Source: Streptomyces anulatus
GTDB taxonomy: Bacteria > Actinomycetota > Actinomycetes > Streptomycetales > Streptomycetaceae
Direction: 5' to 3'
Length of the DNA stretch: 64,000 bases
Assembly (NCBI RefSeq): GCF_000721175.1
Contig: NZ_JOEZ01000003.1
Span: 310,001 to 374,000 of the forward strand
Under the pieces are notes generated by a model that made no database searches, had not been told where the DNA came from, and was given only the letters and a program-made list of their open reading frames with translations. The number at the start of each line of letters is the position of its first letter. The stretch's first letter is position 1. Positions 52,604 through 61,061 of this stretch are shown one piece after another. The position numbers and the translations under genes are program-made.

Positions 52604-53752
52604 GTGGAACTGCTACTCCTGGGGCTCGTGGGTGCCCTTGCCTGGAAGCTCTACAAGCTGTGGCGAACCCCCCATGACGCGCCTTTGCGGTCGGTGACCC
52701 TCTGCCTCCTCTGCGCCACGCTTTCCTATCCCATCGCTATGCCGGGAGGCACGACCGGCGTCGACACGGTTGCGGGGCACGGGGCGGCGAAGCTGGTCCA
52801 GAACGTGCTGCTGATCGTCGCGATGTACTTCCTGATGTGCTTCTACCTCTACTCTGCGGCTGACGAGGAAGCGAGCCGTCGCAGGGCGAACAAGGAGGCG
52901 GTCGCCGTCGTGGCCGTCGTGGTGGTCATCACCCTGGCTGCCGTGTCGGTGCCGCACGAGGTCTTCGGCGGCAGTTTCAGCACCGCGGACATGACGGTTC
53001 CGCAGATCGCCGTCTTCTACGGCGGAGCCGGGTGCTACCTGACGTACGTCCTGGGCCTCGCCGCCCGGTGGACCGGCACCTACGCCCGAATGTCCCGGCG
53101 CCCCCACGCAACGGGACTGTGGATGGCGGCCGTTGGCCTGGGCGCAATGGCCGTGGCCTGCGCGATCAGGGCTGTCATCGTCGCCGTCCGCTGGGCCGAT
53201 ATCGACGTACCCCAGCGTCTGATGGCTGCCGTCGCGTTCCTGTTGGTCGCATCCATCCTTCTGTTCACGGCCGGGATCACCTACTCGGGGGTCCGCGCCC
53301 GAATATCTTCTTCGAAACTCTGGCTCCAGCACCGACGTGATTACCGCCGCCTCGCCGCCCTCTGGGAGCTGTTGGCCGAGGCGTTCCCCGACAATGTCCT
53401 GCCGCCGGCGTCCTCGTCCGCCCACGACCGACGGCGTGCTCGGGGAGTTCACCGCCGTTACCACCGCCGCATCGTGGAGATCCGGGACGGCCTGGTCGCC
53501 ATCAGCCCGTACCTCCTGGCGGACGACACCGGCACTGCAGCGCCCGATGTCGAGTCGGAGGAGCTTGCCGCCCGGCTTCGGCGCGCCTCTGCCCGGATCA
53601 AGTACGGAGGCCCCGCACCCCGCCGGGCGGTCCCCCTCGCCATGGCCCTGGGAAGCGATCGAGCGGCAGATGTGAAACAACTGATTGCGGTGTCCGACGC
53701 GCTGGTGACAGACCGCGTGACCCCTCTCACGATCAAGGAGGCACCATGCTGA
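52604..53752 (+). CDS. Multi-pass membrane protein (MAB_1171c-like, DUF6545 type)
   Basis: A 382-residue protein with about seven hydrophobic segments in its first 240 residues (for example LLLLGLVGALAWKLY, AVAVVAVVVVITLAAVSV and LMAAVAFLLVASILLF) and a soluble C-terminal part with LWLQHRRDYRRLAALWELLAEAFPD. This arrangement matches the MAB_1171c family annotated as putative transporters. GTG start, 3 bases after the peptidase stop; its end overlaps the amidohydrolase start by 7 bases. Function unknown. Confidence 0.7.
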   Translation: MELLLLGLVGALAWKLYKLWRTPHDAPLRSVTLCLLCATLSYPIAMPGGTTGVDTVAGHGAAKLVQNVLLIVAMYFLMCFYLYSAADEEASRRRANKEAVAVVAVVVVITLAAVSVPHEVFGGSFSTADMTVPQIAVFYGGAGCYLTYVLGLAARWTGTYARMSRRPHATGLWMAAVGLGAMAVACAIRAVIVAVRWADIDVPQRLMAAVAFLLVASILLFTAGITYSGVRARISSSKLWLQHRRDYRRLAALWELLAEAFPDNVLPPASSSAHDRRRARGVHRRYHRRIVEIRDGLVAISPYLLADDTGTAAPDVESEELAARLRRASARIKYGGPAPRRAVPLAMALGSDRAADVKQLIAVSDALVTDRVTPLTIKEAPC

Positions 53753-54933
53753 TTAGTGCACGACGTGTGCTCGTCGATGCGGGCGAGTATCTGGACGATG
53801 GCGCCGTCCTGATCGAGGGCGACTCGATCGCGGCTGTGGGGCCGCGAAAGGAGATCGAGGAGCAGGCCGACGCCGACGTACCGCGGTCGGTGTTCGACGG
53901 CACCCTTCTGCCCGGGTTGATCGACGCCCACGTACACCTCGTCTTCGATGGTTGCCCCGACCCGGTGTCCGCCCTTCAGGACTCGACGGAGGAGGCCCTG
54001 CTCGGGGACATGCGCCGACGCGCGGAGGAATTGCTGCTCAGTGGCGTCACCACGGCCCGTGACCTCGGAGACCGGAACGGACTGGTACTTCGCCTGGATG
54101 CGGAGATTGCCGACCAGCGCACGCCGGGACCGAGGATCGTCTCCGCAGGCACGCCCCTGACTACCCCCGGCGGGCACTGCCACTTCCTCGGCGGTGAGGT
54201 CTCTGGCGAAGCCGAGATCCGCGCTCTCATTCGCATCAACCTCGAACGAGGCGCTGGGGTCATCAAGTGCATGGTCACTGGCGGCGGGCTCACCCGGGGC
54301 GGGCCCGCAAGTCACGAATCCCAGTTCTCCGCAGCGGAACTGCGACTTCTCGTAGATGAGGCTCACGCGGCGGGCGTCCCCGTGGCGGCCCACGCGCACG
54401 GAGCCGACGGCATCGCCGCAGCCGTGGAGGCCGGAGTGGATACCATCGAGCACTGCACGTGGATGACCGGCGACGGCCTCGACTTTCGCCGGGACGTGGT
54501 CCAGCAGATCATCGACCGTGGCATCACCGTCTGCCCTGCGGTAAGCCCCCACTGGCGGATGCTCCCTGCGATCTTCGGCGAGGAGCGCGCCGCCCAGATG
54601 TTCGACCTGGTAGGTCAGATGGCAGACGCCGGTGTGAAGCTGATCGCCGGCACGGACGCCGGAGTGCAGCGTGCCACCTTCAACGGTCTGGTGCCGGCCC
54701 TCTCGTTCTACGCCCACCTCGGTCTGGCGAACGCCGAGATCATCAACATGGCGACGACCGCAGCAGCCACGGCCCTCGGGCTCGGCTCCACAACCGGCCG
54801 CATCGCTCCGGGCTACCGCGCGGATCTCATCGCCGTCGAGGGAGACCCGCTCTCGGATCTCGACGCCCTCAAGAACATCACGGCTGTATTCGCCTCCGGT
54901 CGGCGACACGAACTGAACACACCAGCCGAGTAG
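53746..54933 (+). CDS. Amidohydrolase, imidazolonepropionase-like
   Basis: A 395-residue metal-dependent amidohydrolase. Metal motif DAHVHLV at the N-terminal barrel strand, later HAHG, EHC and GTDAG as the catalytic Asp. The C-terminal NITAVFASGRRH is usual for the class. AAGGAGG 5 bases before ATG. Substrate unknown; the same module with the ImmA-type peptidase and XRE gene is recurrent in actinomycetes, as far as I know without a defined function. Confidence 0.88.
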   Translation: MLISARRVLVDAGEYLDDGAVLIEGDSIAAVGPRKEIEEQADADVPRSVFDGTLLPGLIDAHVHLVFDGCPDPVSALQDSTEEALLGDMRRRAEELLLSGVTTARDLGDRNGLVLRLDAEIADQRTPGPRIVSAGTPLTTPGGHCHFLGGEVSGEAEIRALIRINLERGAGVIKCMVTGGGLTRGGPASHESQFSAAELRLLVDEAHAAGVPVAAHAHGADGIAAAVEAGVDTIEHCTWMTGDGLDFRRDVVQQIIDRGITVCPAVSPHWRMLPAIFGEERAAQMFDLVGQMADAGVKLIAGTDAGVQRATFNGLVPALSFYAHLGLANAEIINMATTAAATALGLGSTTGRIAPGYRADLIAVEGDPLSDLDALKNITAVFASGRRHELNTPAE

Positions 54934-54947
54934 TCGAGGCCGACCGA

Positions 54948-54988
54948 GCCCTGCCCTCTGGAGCCTCCAGAGGCCCGGAGGGCAGGGC
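54948..54988. terminator. Bidirectional terminator between convergent genes
   Basis: 11-bp outer stem (54948-54958 with 54978-54988) with an alternative inner 8-bp stem (54955-54962 with 54966-54973). It sits exactly between the amidohydrolase and XRE stop codons. Confidence 0.75.
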
Positions 54989-54989
54989 C

Positions 54990-55883
54990 CTACTCGTCGT
55001 CCGTGGAGCCGACCTGTTTCTCGAACTCGGCCTGCAGGTCCGTCAGGAGCGAGAGAACCTCGGGCGACAGACCCTCCGGGCCGAGGCCACGAGCCCGAAC
55101 CCGTCCGATCGTCCCGTTCCGGGATGCGAGCAACACACGAATCCCCTGGTACACCTGACGGGCGACGGCCTCGTCCGGCTCGAAGTACATGCGCTCGACG
55201 CCGAAGAACTCGGCAAGGCCCTCCAGGACAACGGGGTCCGGGCCGTCGGCGTCACCGGCACCTGTTCGGAGGGCCTCGACCTCCTTGGCCGTGACAACCT
55301 CTGCCCCTGCATGCCGGTTCACCGCCTCCGCGATTTCTCCATCCCCCGGAACTGCGCCCGCCGGGTAGGAGTGTTCCAGTAGGAAGCTGATCTTCTCCCC
55401 GAGAGCACGGGGATGCTCGTCGGCCTCGGCCGCAGCGACGCGCTCGTCCCCGTCCTCTTCGACGACGTTTCCGAACGAGCGCTCTTGAGCTTGCTCCAGC
55501 GCCTTCTCCGATACGCCGTACGCCGCTGCCAGCTTCGCCACGTACTTCGGCTTGAGCCGCCGCACGCCGCTCTCGGCCGCCGCCACCGGGCCGTCACTCT
55601 TCGTGCCGATGAACTTTGCCACCTCGTACCGGTAGAGGCCCGCGTCGCATCGCAAGTCCGTCAGGTCGGGCGAGCCTTCACGGGGGAACAGCTCATCCAG
55701 AGGCTTCCCGAGTACACGTGCGATGCCCGGCAGCTTCTCCTGGTCCGGATTGCTTGATCCCGCCTCCCACCCGGCCACGGTTGACTCCGCAGCGCTGACG
55801 GCAGCGCCCACTCCAGCCTGCGGGATCTCGGCAGCCCGCCGTACGGCGCGCACCACTGTTCTGTCGAAGTGGCGAGCTGGCAT
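54990..55883 (-). CDS. XRE-family regulator with two HTH-like regions
   Basis: A 297-residue protein. First HTH region: AEIPQAGVGAAVSAAESTVAGWEAGSSNP; second: DAGLYRYEVAKFIGTKSDGPVAAAESGVRRL; a third weaker HTH-like segment near ISFLLEHSYPAG. The final 60 residues are acidic helical. GAGG lies 6 bases before the ATG. A plausible repressor that the ImmA-type peptidase could cleave. The upstream 0.3 kb (55884-56273) has no gene. Confidence 0.78.
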   Translation of the reverse strand: MPARHFDRTVVRAVRRAAEIPQAGVGAAVSAAESTVAGWEAGSSNPDQEKLPGIARVLGKPLDELFPREGSPDLTDLRCDAGLYRYEVAKFIGTKSDGPVAAAESGVRRLKPKYVAKLAAAYGVSEKALEQAQERSFGNVVEEDGDERVAAAEADEHPRALGEKISFLLEHSYPAGAVPGDGEIAEAVNRHAGAEVVTAKEVEALRTGAGDADGPDPVVLEGLAEFFGVERMYFEPDEAVARQVYQGIRVLLASRNGTIGRVRARGLGPEGLSPEVLSLLTDLQAEFEKQVGSTDDE

Positions 55884-56273
55884 GGAGACCTCTTTTTCGT
55901 GCGAGTCGAAGAACTTTCGGCTCGTTGACCTTTCGCGCGAACCGGGATAGCTTCAGACTACCGAAAAACGGGGTGCCGTGCATCCCTCCCGGCCAGGCTG
56001 CGTGCCTGCCGAGGGCGTGAGGCTGAGGAGGAGAACACCTCCTTCGGCGTGCCCGGCAAGAGGGGGTGCCGACCGAACGCGGGTCAGGGAGGGGCAGGGG
56101 ATGCACGCCAAGGGCCCGTAACACGACGAAGCAACGAAGAACCGGCGCCCGGGAGTTACCAGCTCCCAAGCGCCGGGCCGGCACCCCGAAGGGCGCCGAT
56201 TCACATCTCGCGGGCGGCGGGGCTTTTGCACGAGAACCACCGCACCGCGCTCCTACAAACCACGGAGTATCGC

Positions 56274-56600
56274 ATGCCTGCCATGCCGAGCGGAATCCCG
56301 GCCTGCCCGGACACCAGCCGCCGACACCGCCTCGCCGCCCAACTCGCCGACATGATCCCGGGCGCAGCCACCATCCGGGTCAGCCTCACCGACCCGGCGC
56401 AGGTGTGGCCCCACCCGCACACGATCGTGCAGGACGAGGCCGGTCGGTCGATGGAGCTGGGCCGGACGACATCCAGGGTCGCCGCCCGCTGGATCCTGAG
56501 GGTCTGGCCGGACGAGGACTGGACCCGCCCGCGCACCTTCCGCCTCGCCGACGCCACCCTCACCCGCAGCGACTCGGTCGCCGCCGAGCGGGGCCGCTGA
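56274..56600 (+). CDS. Hypothetical small protein, first gene of the replication module
   Basis: A 108-residue protein (MPAMPSGIPACPDTSRRHRLAAQLADMIPGAATIRV), not recognised. Contains a Trp-rich WILRVWPDEDW segment. GGAG 6 bases before ATG. One base separates its stop from the next ATG, so it is in the replication operon. May be an accessory replication or regulatory factor. Confidence 0.6.
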   Translation: MPAMPSGIPACPDTSRRHRLAAQLADMIPGAATIRVSLTDPAQVWPHPHTIVQDEAGRSMELGRTTSRVAARWILRVWPDEDWTRPRTFRLADATLTRSDSVAAERGR

Positions 56601-56601
56601 C

Positions 56602-57621
56602 ATGCCCAGGATCCGAACCATCAAGCCGGAGGCGTTCACCTCCGAGTCACTCGCCGAAGTGACCGTGACGGCCGAGCGGACCTTCTTCGGCATGCTCACC
56701 CAGGCCGACGACCACGGTCGCCACCGGGACAACGCCGCGATCATCGCAGGGCTCCTCTGGCCTCTGCGCGCCGAGCACACCTCGGTCCACGTCGAAGACG
56801 ACCTCCACCATCTCGCGAACGCCGGTCTGATCTGCCGGTACACCGGATGCGACGGCCGCCGCTACCTCCACATCGTGACCTGGTCCGAGCACCAGAAGAT
56901 CGACAAGGCGAGCCAGTCGCGCCTGCCCTCGTGCCCGCAGCACCAGGCTGCCGACCGGTGCGCACCGTGCAAGGGCTCGTGCTCCCGGCGGACCGAGGGG
57001 TCGTCCACGGCTCCCCGAGGGCTCGCCGAGACCTCCGGGAGGGCTCCCCGACCCCTCGATTTGCCTGCCGTACCCGCCTCGCCGACGCCGGACCACGCAG
57101 ACGAGTCCGTCGCCGACCGGCAGGAGGCTGCCGACGGCGCGATCGGCGCAGCGGGGCGAGCTGGTGCTAAAAGTGCAGGTCAGACCGCATTCTCCGAGGC
57201 CCCCCCGAACCTTCCCCGAAGCCTCTCCGAAGGCTCGGCGCCTGGATCTAGGATCTTGGATCCTGGATCTCTTGTCCCTACGGGGCGCACAGCGCCCGCA
57301 CCCAGCGTCTCCGCCAAGGACCTCGTCGGCGAGTACGTCGCCGGGTGCGACCAGCGCCCCCCGAACGACGTGATCGGACACCTCGGGCGGATCACCAAGA
57401 AGCTCCTTGACGAAGGCATCGCACCGGAGCACATCCGGGCCGGGCTGGCGAACTTCGCGGCCAACCCGAGGCACCCGAGCGTGCTGACCAGCATGGTCAA
57501 CGAGGCGATGAACGCTCGCCCCGGCGGCTTGGCTCGGCCGGGAATCCGGCCTAACGTGCCCGCTCACCAGGCGTGGACCAACCCGGCCAACGCTTCCGCC
57601 GCCTACGCCGAGGAGCTGTGA
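56602..57621 (+). CDS. DnaD-like replication initiation protein
   Basis: A 339-residue protein. Its N-terminal winged-helix-like region MPRIRTIKPEAFTSESLAEVTVTAERTFFGMLTQADDHGR resembles phage replisome organiser/DnaD proteins, a Pro/Ala/Gly-rich linker follows (with repetitive SEAPPNLPRSLSEGSAPG), and the C-terminal helical part ITKKLLDEGIAPEHIRAGLANFAANPRHPS fits. It would load the helicase loader encoded next (TGATG overlap). Confidence 0.72.
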   Translation: MPRIRTIKPEAFTSESLAEVTVTAERTFFGMLTQADDHGRHRDNAAIIAGLLWPLRAEHTSVHVEDDLHHLANAGLICRYTGCDGRRYLHIVTWSEHQKIDKASQSRLPSCPQHQAADRCAPCKGSCSRRTEGSSTAPRGLAETSGRAPRPLDLPAVPASPTPDHADESVADRQEAADGAIGAAGRAGAKSAGQTAFSEAPPNLPRSLSEGSAPGSRILDPGSLVPTGRTAPAPSVSAKDLVGEYVAGCDQRPPNDVIGHLGRITKKLLDEGIAPEHIRAGLANFAANPRHPSVLTSMVNEAMNARPGGLARPGIRPNVPAHQAWTNPANASAAYAEEL

Positions 57622-58328
57622 TGCACACCCGTCACCGCGAACCCCAGCTCCTCGGCCACGAAGGCACCCTGGAGCGCATGGCCCGGATCCTGGCCGCCCG
57701 CAACATCGACCCGGCCGACGCCGCCGCGCTCCCCGACGACCCCGAGCCGTTCTCCCCGCTCGACGCCCTCCTGGCCGGGATGCCCCCGCGCTACCAGGCG
57801 GCTGCCGCCGACCACCCGATGGTCCTGGACTGGGTCGGGAAGGTCACCGAGGCAGCCGTCGCCCCCAGCCGGGGAGCCCGGCGGCAAGTCACCACCGGGC
57901 CCAGCCTCCTGATGGCCGGAGTCGTCGGCGCGGGCAAGACGCACCAGGCGTACGGCGCGGTCCGAGCGCTGGTGCAGAACGGGGTCGGCGTGCGCTGGCG
58001 CGCGAGCACCGCTGCCGACCTGTACGCCGATCTCCGCCCCCGGCCCGGGGTCGACAGCGAGCGGGAGCTGGCGGCCGTCAGCCGGTGCCCGCTGCTGATC
58101 ATCGACGACCTCGGCGCGGCCAAGGCCAGCGAGTGGGTCGAGGAGATCACGTACCGGCTGATCAACCGCCGGTACAACCTCATGCTCCCGACCTTGATCA
58201 CCACCAACCTGGCGATCAAGGACCTCCGCTCCTACCTCGGTGACCGCGTTGCCTCCCGACTCGCGGAGATGACCACCCGGGTCGAGTTCGAGCCGCTCGA
58301 CCGCAGACGCTACCGCGCAGCAGCCTGA
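57621..58328 (+). CDS. DnaC/IstB-like helicase-loader ATPase
   Basis: A 235-residue AAA+ protein: Walker A GVVGAGKTHQ (residues 101-109 region), Walker B LLIIDDLGAAK (D162, D163), sensor I NLAIKDL preceded by TLITTNL, and Arg-rich ending. Members load the replicative helicase or assist transposition. Starts in a TGATG overlap with the DnaD-like gene, giving an initiation-loader pair as in phages and integrative elements. Confidence 0.88.
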   Translation: MHTRHREPQLLGHEGTLERMARILAARNIDPADAAALPDDPEPFSPLDALLAGMPPRYQAAAADHPMVLDWVGKVTEAAVAPSRGARRQVTTGPSLLMAGVVGAGKTHQAYGAVRALVQNGVGVRWRASTAADLYADLRPRPGVDSERELAAVSRCPLLIIDDLGAAKASEWVEEITYRLINRRYNLMLPTLITTNLAIKDLRSYLGDRVASRLAEMTTRVEFEPLDRRRYRAAA

Positions 58329-58447
58329 CCTGCCGCAGGTCACCACGTCCGGGCCGCGCCCCTCTGCGCGCCGCCACGAGCAACTTCACGACCAGCGCAC
58401 CTCTCCGCCGACGCCCCTGCGCGCGGAGAGCGATCGGAGCAACCTGC

Positions 58448-59014
58448 ATGACCAGCACGACGAACAGCCCTGTCCACCACCGCCAGCTCGGCGACCAGAC
58501 CTGGCAGGCCGACGCCGTCTGCCAGAGCACCGAGTACAACCCGGTTGACCCCGAAATCTTCTTCCCCGAGCCCGACGAGACCGCCAAGATCGCCACGGCC
58601 AAGGCCCTGTGCGGCCAGTGCCCGGTCCGCCGAACCTGCCTGGACGCCGCTCTCGAAGGAGGTGACACCGACGGGATCCGCGGCGGCCTGACGGAGGAGG
58701 AGCGCGGGCCGCTGCACGAGAAGCTCCCCAGCCGCCTCGACTACAGCCGCGTCAACGCCACCATCGCCGGGCGCGACGTGCACCTCACCCATACCGAGCG
58801 CCGCGCGGTCGAGCACGCTGCCTACCGCCACGGGGTGAGCGAGCAGCGCCTGGCCTGGCTTCTGAAGGTCACCGAGGAGCACGCCAAGAAGCGATACCGC
58901 GAGATCCGCCGGGCCGAGCGCAACCGAACCCTGAACCAGCCCAAGGAGACCGTCCTGCCACCCGCGGTCGACGGTGAGCACCCGGTCCGCGACGACTTCG
59001 GGACGGCGGCATGA
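58448..59014 (+). CDS. WhiB-family transcription factor
   Basis: A 188-residue protein with the four-Cys [4Fe-4S] set C25, C55, C58 (CGQCP) and C64 (TCLD), then the GIRGGL turn of WhiB proteins (canonical GVWGG). The C-terminal half is longer than usual with HTH-like basic helices (ERRAVEHAAYRHGVSEQRLAWLL). Element-borne WhiB-like proteins may control transfer genes. Its stop overlaps the DUF2637 start. Confidence 0.9.
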   Translation: MTSTTNSPVHHRQLGDQTWQADAVCQSTEYNPVDPEIFFPEPDETAKIATAKALCGQCPVRRTCLDAALEGGDTDGIRGGLTEEERGPLHEKLPSRLDYSRVNATIAGRDVHLTHTERRAVEHAAYRHGVSEQRLAWLLKVTEEHAKKRYREIRRAERNRTLNQPKETVLPPAVDGEHPVRDDFGTAA

Positions 59015-60072
59015 CCACTACGAGCACACCGAAGGCGGCGCACATATCCGCCTGGGACCGCGCGGTGGTCATCGCCCTGGGCGGCGCGGGGTGCGCGCTG
59101 TCGTACGACGCCCTCCAGCAGATGGCCGTCGCCATCCACGTCCGGGGCCTGTTGACCTTCGTCTTCCCGTTGGTGATCGACGGGTTCATCGCCTACGGCG
59201 TCCGCGCGCTCCTGGTCCTGCGCGATGCCCCGCTGCGCGCCCGGCTCTACGTCTGGACGCTCGTCGGCACGGCCACCGCCGCCAGCATCTGGGCCAACGC
59301 GCTCCACGCGGTGCGGATCAACCAGGACGCGGTCGCCGGCACCGGTCTCCGGCTCGGGGACACGGTGGTCGCGGTGCTGTCCACCATCGCACCGCTGGCC
59401 CTGGCCGGAGCTGTCCACCTCTACATCCTCATCGCCCGGGGGCCGGTCAAGGACAGTGACCGCGAGGACCTCGGTCAGGCCGGTCACCTCGGTCAGGTCA
59501 ACCAGAGCGACGGCGTAGAGGTCACCCGGACCGACCGGGTCGGTCAGCAGCCGGAGGCCGGTCAGCCGGTCACCGCCCGGACCGACCGGCAGCCGCTCTC
59601 CCTGGACAAGCCGACTCCCGCCACTCGGTCGCTCAGCGGGGACAGGGCTCCGGCGGACAGCAGTGCCCCTGTCACCAGTGACCGGAGCCAGCCGCACGAG
59701 GCCGCTGACCTGCCCGGACAGCCGGACACCGCGCGGCCGGTCACTGACCGCCCCGACGACACCACCTCGGCGACCGGCGACGAGGACAGCCGGGGGTCAG
59801 CCACCGCCCTGCCGGTCACTCCGTCGGGCACCGCCCCGTCGGTCACTGACCGGCGGGCCCGGACAGCCGGTGACCGGCGATCCGACCAGGACACCGAGGA
59901 GCTACTGAAGATCGCTCGGTCAGCGGTCAGGGCCGAGGGCAAGCTGACCCGCAAGGTGGTCGGCCAGGCGATCCGAGACCAGCAGATGACGCTCTCCAGC
60001 GACACCCTGACCACCCTGATGGCCCAGCTCCGCGAGCAGAACGGACAGCCGGTCAGCTCCGCCCGAACCTGA
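59011..60072 (+). CDS. DUF2637 membrane protein with long repetitive tail
   Basis: A 353-residue protein. The first 150 residues form four membrane helices (VVIALGGAGCALSYDAL, LLTFVFPLVIDGFIAYGV, LVGTATAASIWANAL, VLSTIAPLALAGAVHLYIL), the DUF2637 domain common in actinomycete plasmids and AICEs, often beside transfer genes. The tail is hydrophilic with a C-terminal HTH-like region (AEGKLTRKVVGQAIRDQQM). Its coding DNA is unusually rich in GGTCA/TGACC motifs. Confidence 0.82.
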   Translation: MTTTSTPKAAHISAWDRAVVIALGGAGCALSYDALQQMAVAIHVRGLLTFVFPLVIDGFIAYGVRALLVLRDAPLRARLYVWTLVGTATAASIWANALHAVRINQDAVAGTGLRLGDTVVAVLSTIAPLALAGAVHLYILIARGPVKDSDREDLGQAGHLGQVNQSDGVEVTRTDRVGQQPEAGQPVTARTDRQPLSLDKPTPATRSLSGDRAPADSSAPVTSDRSQPHEAADLPGQPDTARPVTDRPDDTTSATGDEDSRGSATALPVTPSGTAPSVTDRRARTAGDRRSDQDTEELLKIARSAVRAEGKLTRKVVGQAIRDQQMTLSSDTLTTLMAQLREQNGQPVSSART

Positions 60073-60083
60073 TCGGACGCCAC

Positions 60084-60127
60084 GGAGCGGGTGACCGAGC
60101 AGGTCACCCCGGCTGGTCACCCGCTCC
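60084..60127. repeat. Palindrome with GGTGACC/GGTCACC arms
   Basis: 13-bp perfect arms (60084-60096 and 60115-60127) with an 18-base spacer containing another GGTCACC. It is 12 bases after the DUF2637 stop. May be a terminator or part of a transfer or replication site. Confidence 0.65.
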
Positions 60128-60174
60128 GCACACCCACCACACCTTTCTCCCCGAGCAGAAGCGGAGTGCACCCG

Positions 60175-60399
60175 ATGCGCATTCACCCGGCCACCCCCGC
60201 CGAAGTCGACTCCTGGCTGACCGTCCTGCACCAGCGCGGCCACCTCCACCGCGCCCAGTCCGGCCCCGACACCTCCTGGATCGTGCAGCGCGAGCAGCAT
60301 GACCGGCCCTGGACCCTCCACCACCCGGTCCTGGCCATGGACTGGATCGAGGAACTCGTCCGCGAACTCCAGCAGCAGGACCCGGAGACGAGCCGGTGA
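60175..60399 (+). CDS. Small hypothetical protein of the mobilisation operon
   Basis: A 74-residue protein (MRIHPATPAEVDSWLTVLHQRGHLHR) rich in His and Trp, no recognised domain. GGAG is upstream, and its stop overlaps the MobC start (GTGA), so it belongs to the mobilisation operon. Confidence 0.6.
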   Translation: MRIHPATPAEVDSWLTVLHQRGHLHRAQSGPDTSWIVQREQHDRPWTLHHPVLAMDWIEELVRELQQQDPETSR

Positions 60400-61061
60400 C
60401 CACCAACGACCAGGCGGTGGTCACTGCCGGACAGCAGCGTGACCCCACCACGGCTCCTGGCGGAGCAAGCTATCGCGTACGACGGTCCTACGGCCCGGCG
60501 TACGCACTTGCCCCCGCCCAGGAGGGCGGGGGAAGCCCGGCTGGTCCCCGAGCGAGGGCGCACGGGGACCAGCCGGGCAACCGGCACCAGGGGGCGCCGG
60601 TCACGGGGGGAGAAGCCGAGTGCGGCGACCAGCGTGCGCTGCCGAGCCCGAGCACGTCCGCCTTCCCCGACCGTAAACCGCGCCGCCGCACCCGCAACCC
60701 CAGCGAGCGCACCCGTAAGACGACGACCCGCCTCTCCGACACCGAGAAGGCCGAGATCGCTGCCGCTGCCACGCAGCGCGGCGTCACCGTCGCCCGTTTC
60801 CTTGCTGGTGCCAGCCTTGCCGCCGCCCGCGGTTCGACCGCCCTGCACACCAACGAACGCTGGGACACGGCCATCGACGAACTCGCGGCCCTACGAACGG
60901 CCTTGGCCCGAATCGGCAACAACATCAATCAGATCGCCTACGTCCTCAATGCCGGCGGGCAGCCCCACCCCGGCGAACTCGACCACGCGCTGAGCACGCT
61001 GCTCCGGCTCCTCGCCCGCGTCGACGACGCGGCGAACGACCTGGTGAACAGGCGGCTGTGA
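60396..61061 (+). CDS. mobC: MobC-like relaxosome accessory protein
   Basis: A 221-residue frame whose last 110 residues match MobC: RTTRLSDTEKAEIAAAATQRGVTVARFLAGASL, LAALRTALARIGNNINQIAYVLNAGG, a DNA-binding ribbon-helix-helix followed by the relaxosome helix. The first 85 residues are low-complexity, and two strong hairpins lie within their coding DNA (60511-60577), so the true start may be further downstream and the 5' part may be oriT. Stop overlaps the relaxase ATG. Confidence 0.8.
   Translation: MTTNDQAVVTAGQQRDPTTAPGGASYRVRRSYGPAYALAPAQEGGGSPAGPRARAHGDQPGNRHQGAPVTGGEAECGDQRALPSPSTSAFPDRKPRRRTRNPSERTRKTTTRLSDTEKAEIAAAATQRGVTVARFLAGASLAAARGSTALHTNERWDTAIDELAALRTALARIGNNINQIAYVLNAGGQPHPGELDHALSTLLRLLARVDDAANDLVNRRL
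60511..60577. other. Tandem perfect hairpins, candidate oriT
   Basis: Hairpin 1: 9-bp arms 60511-60519 and 60524-60532 with a 4-base loop. Hairpin 2: 15-bp arms 60536-60550 and 60563-60577 with a 12-base loop. Placement just before the MobC DNA-binding domain and the relaxase gene is typical of oriT. Origin function is inferred. Confidence 0.5.
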
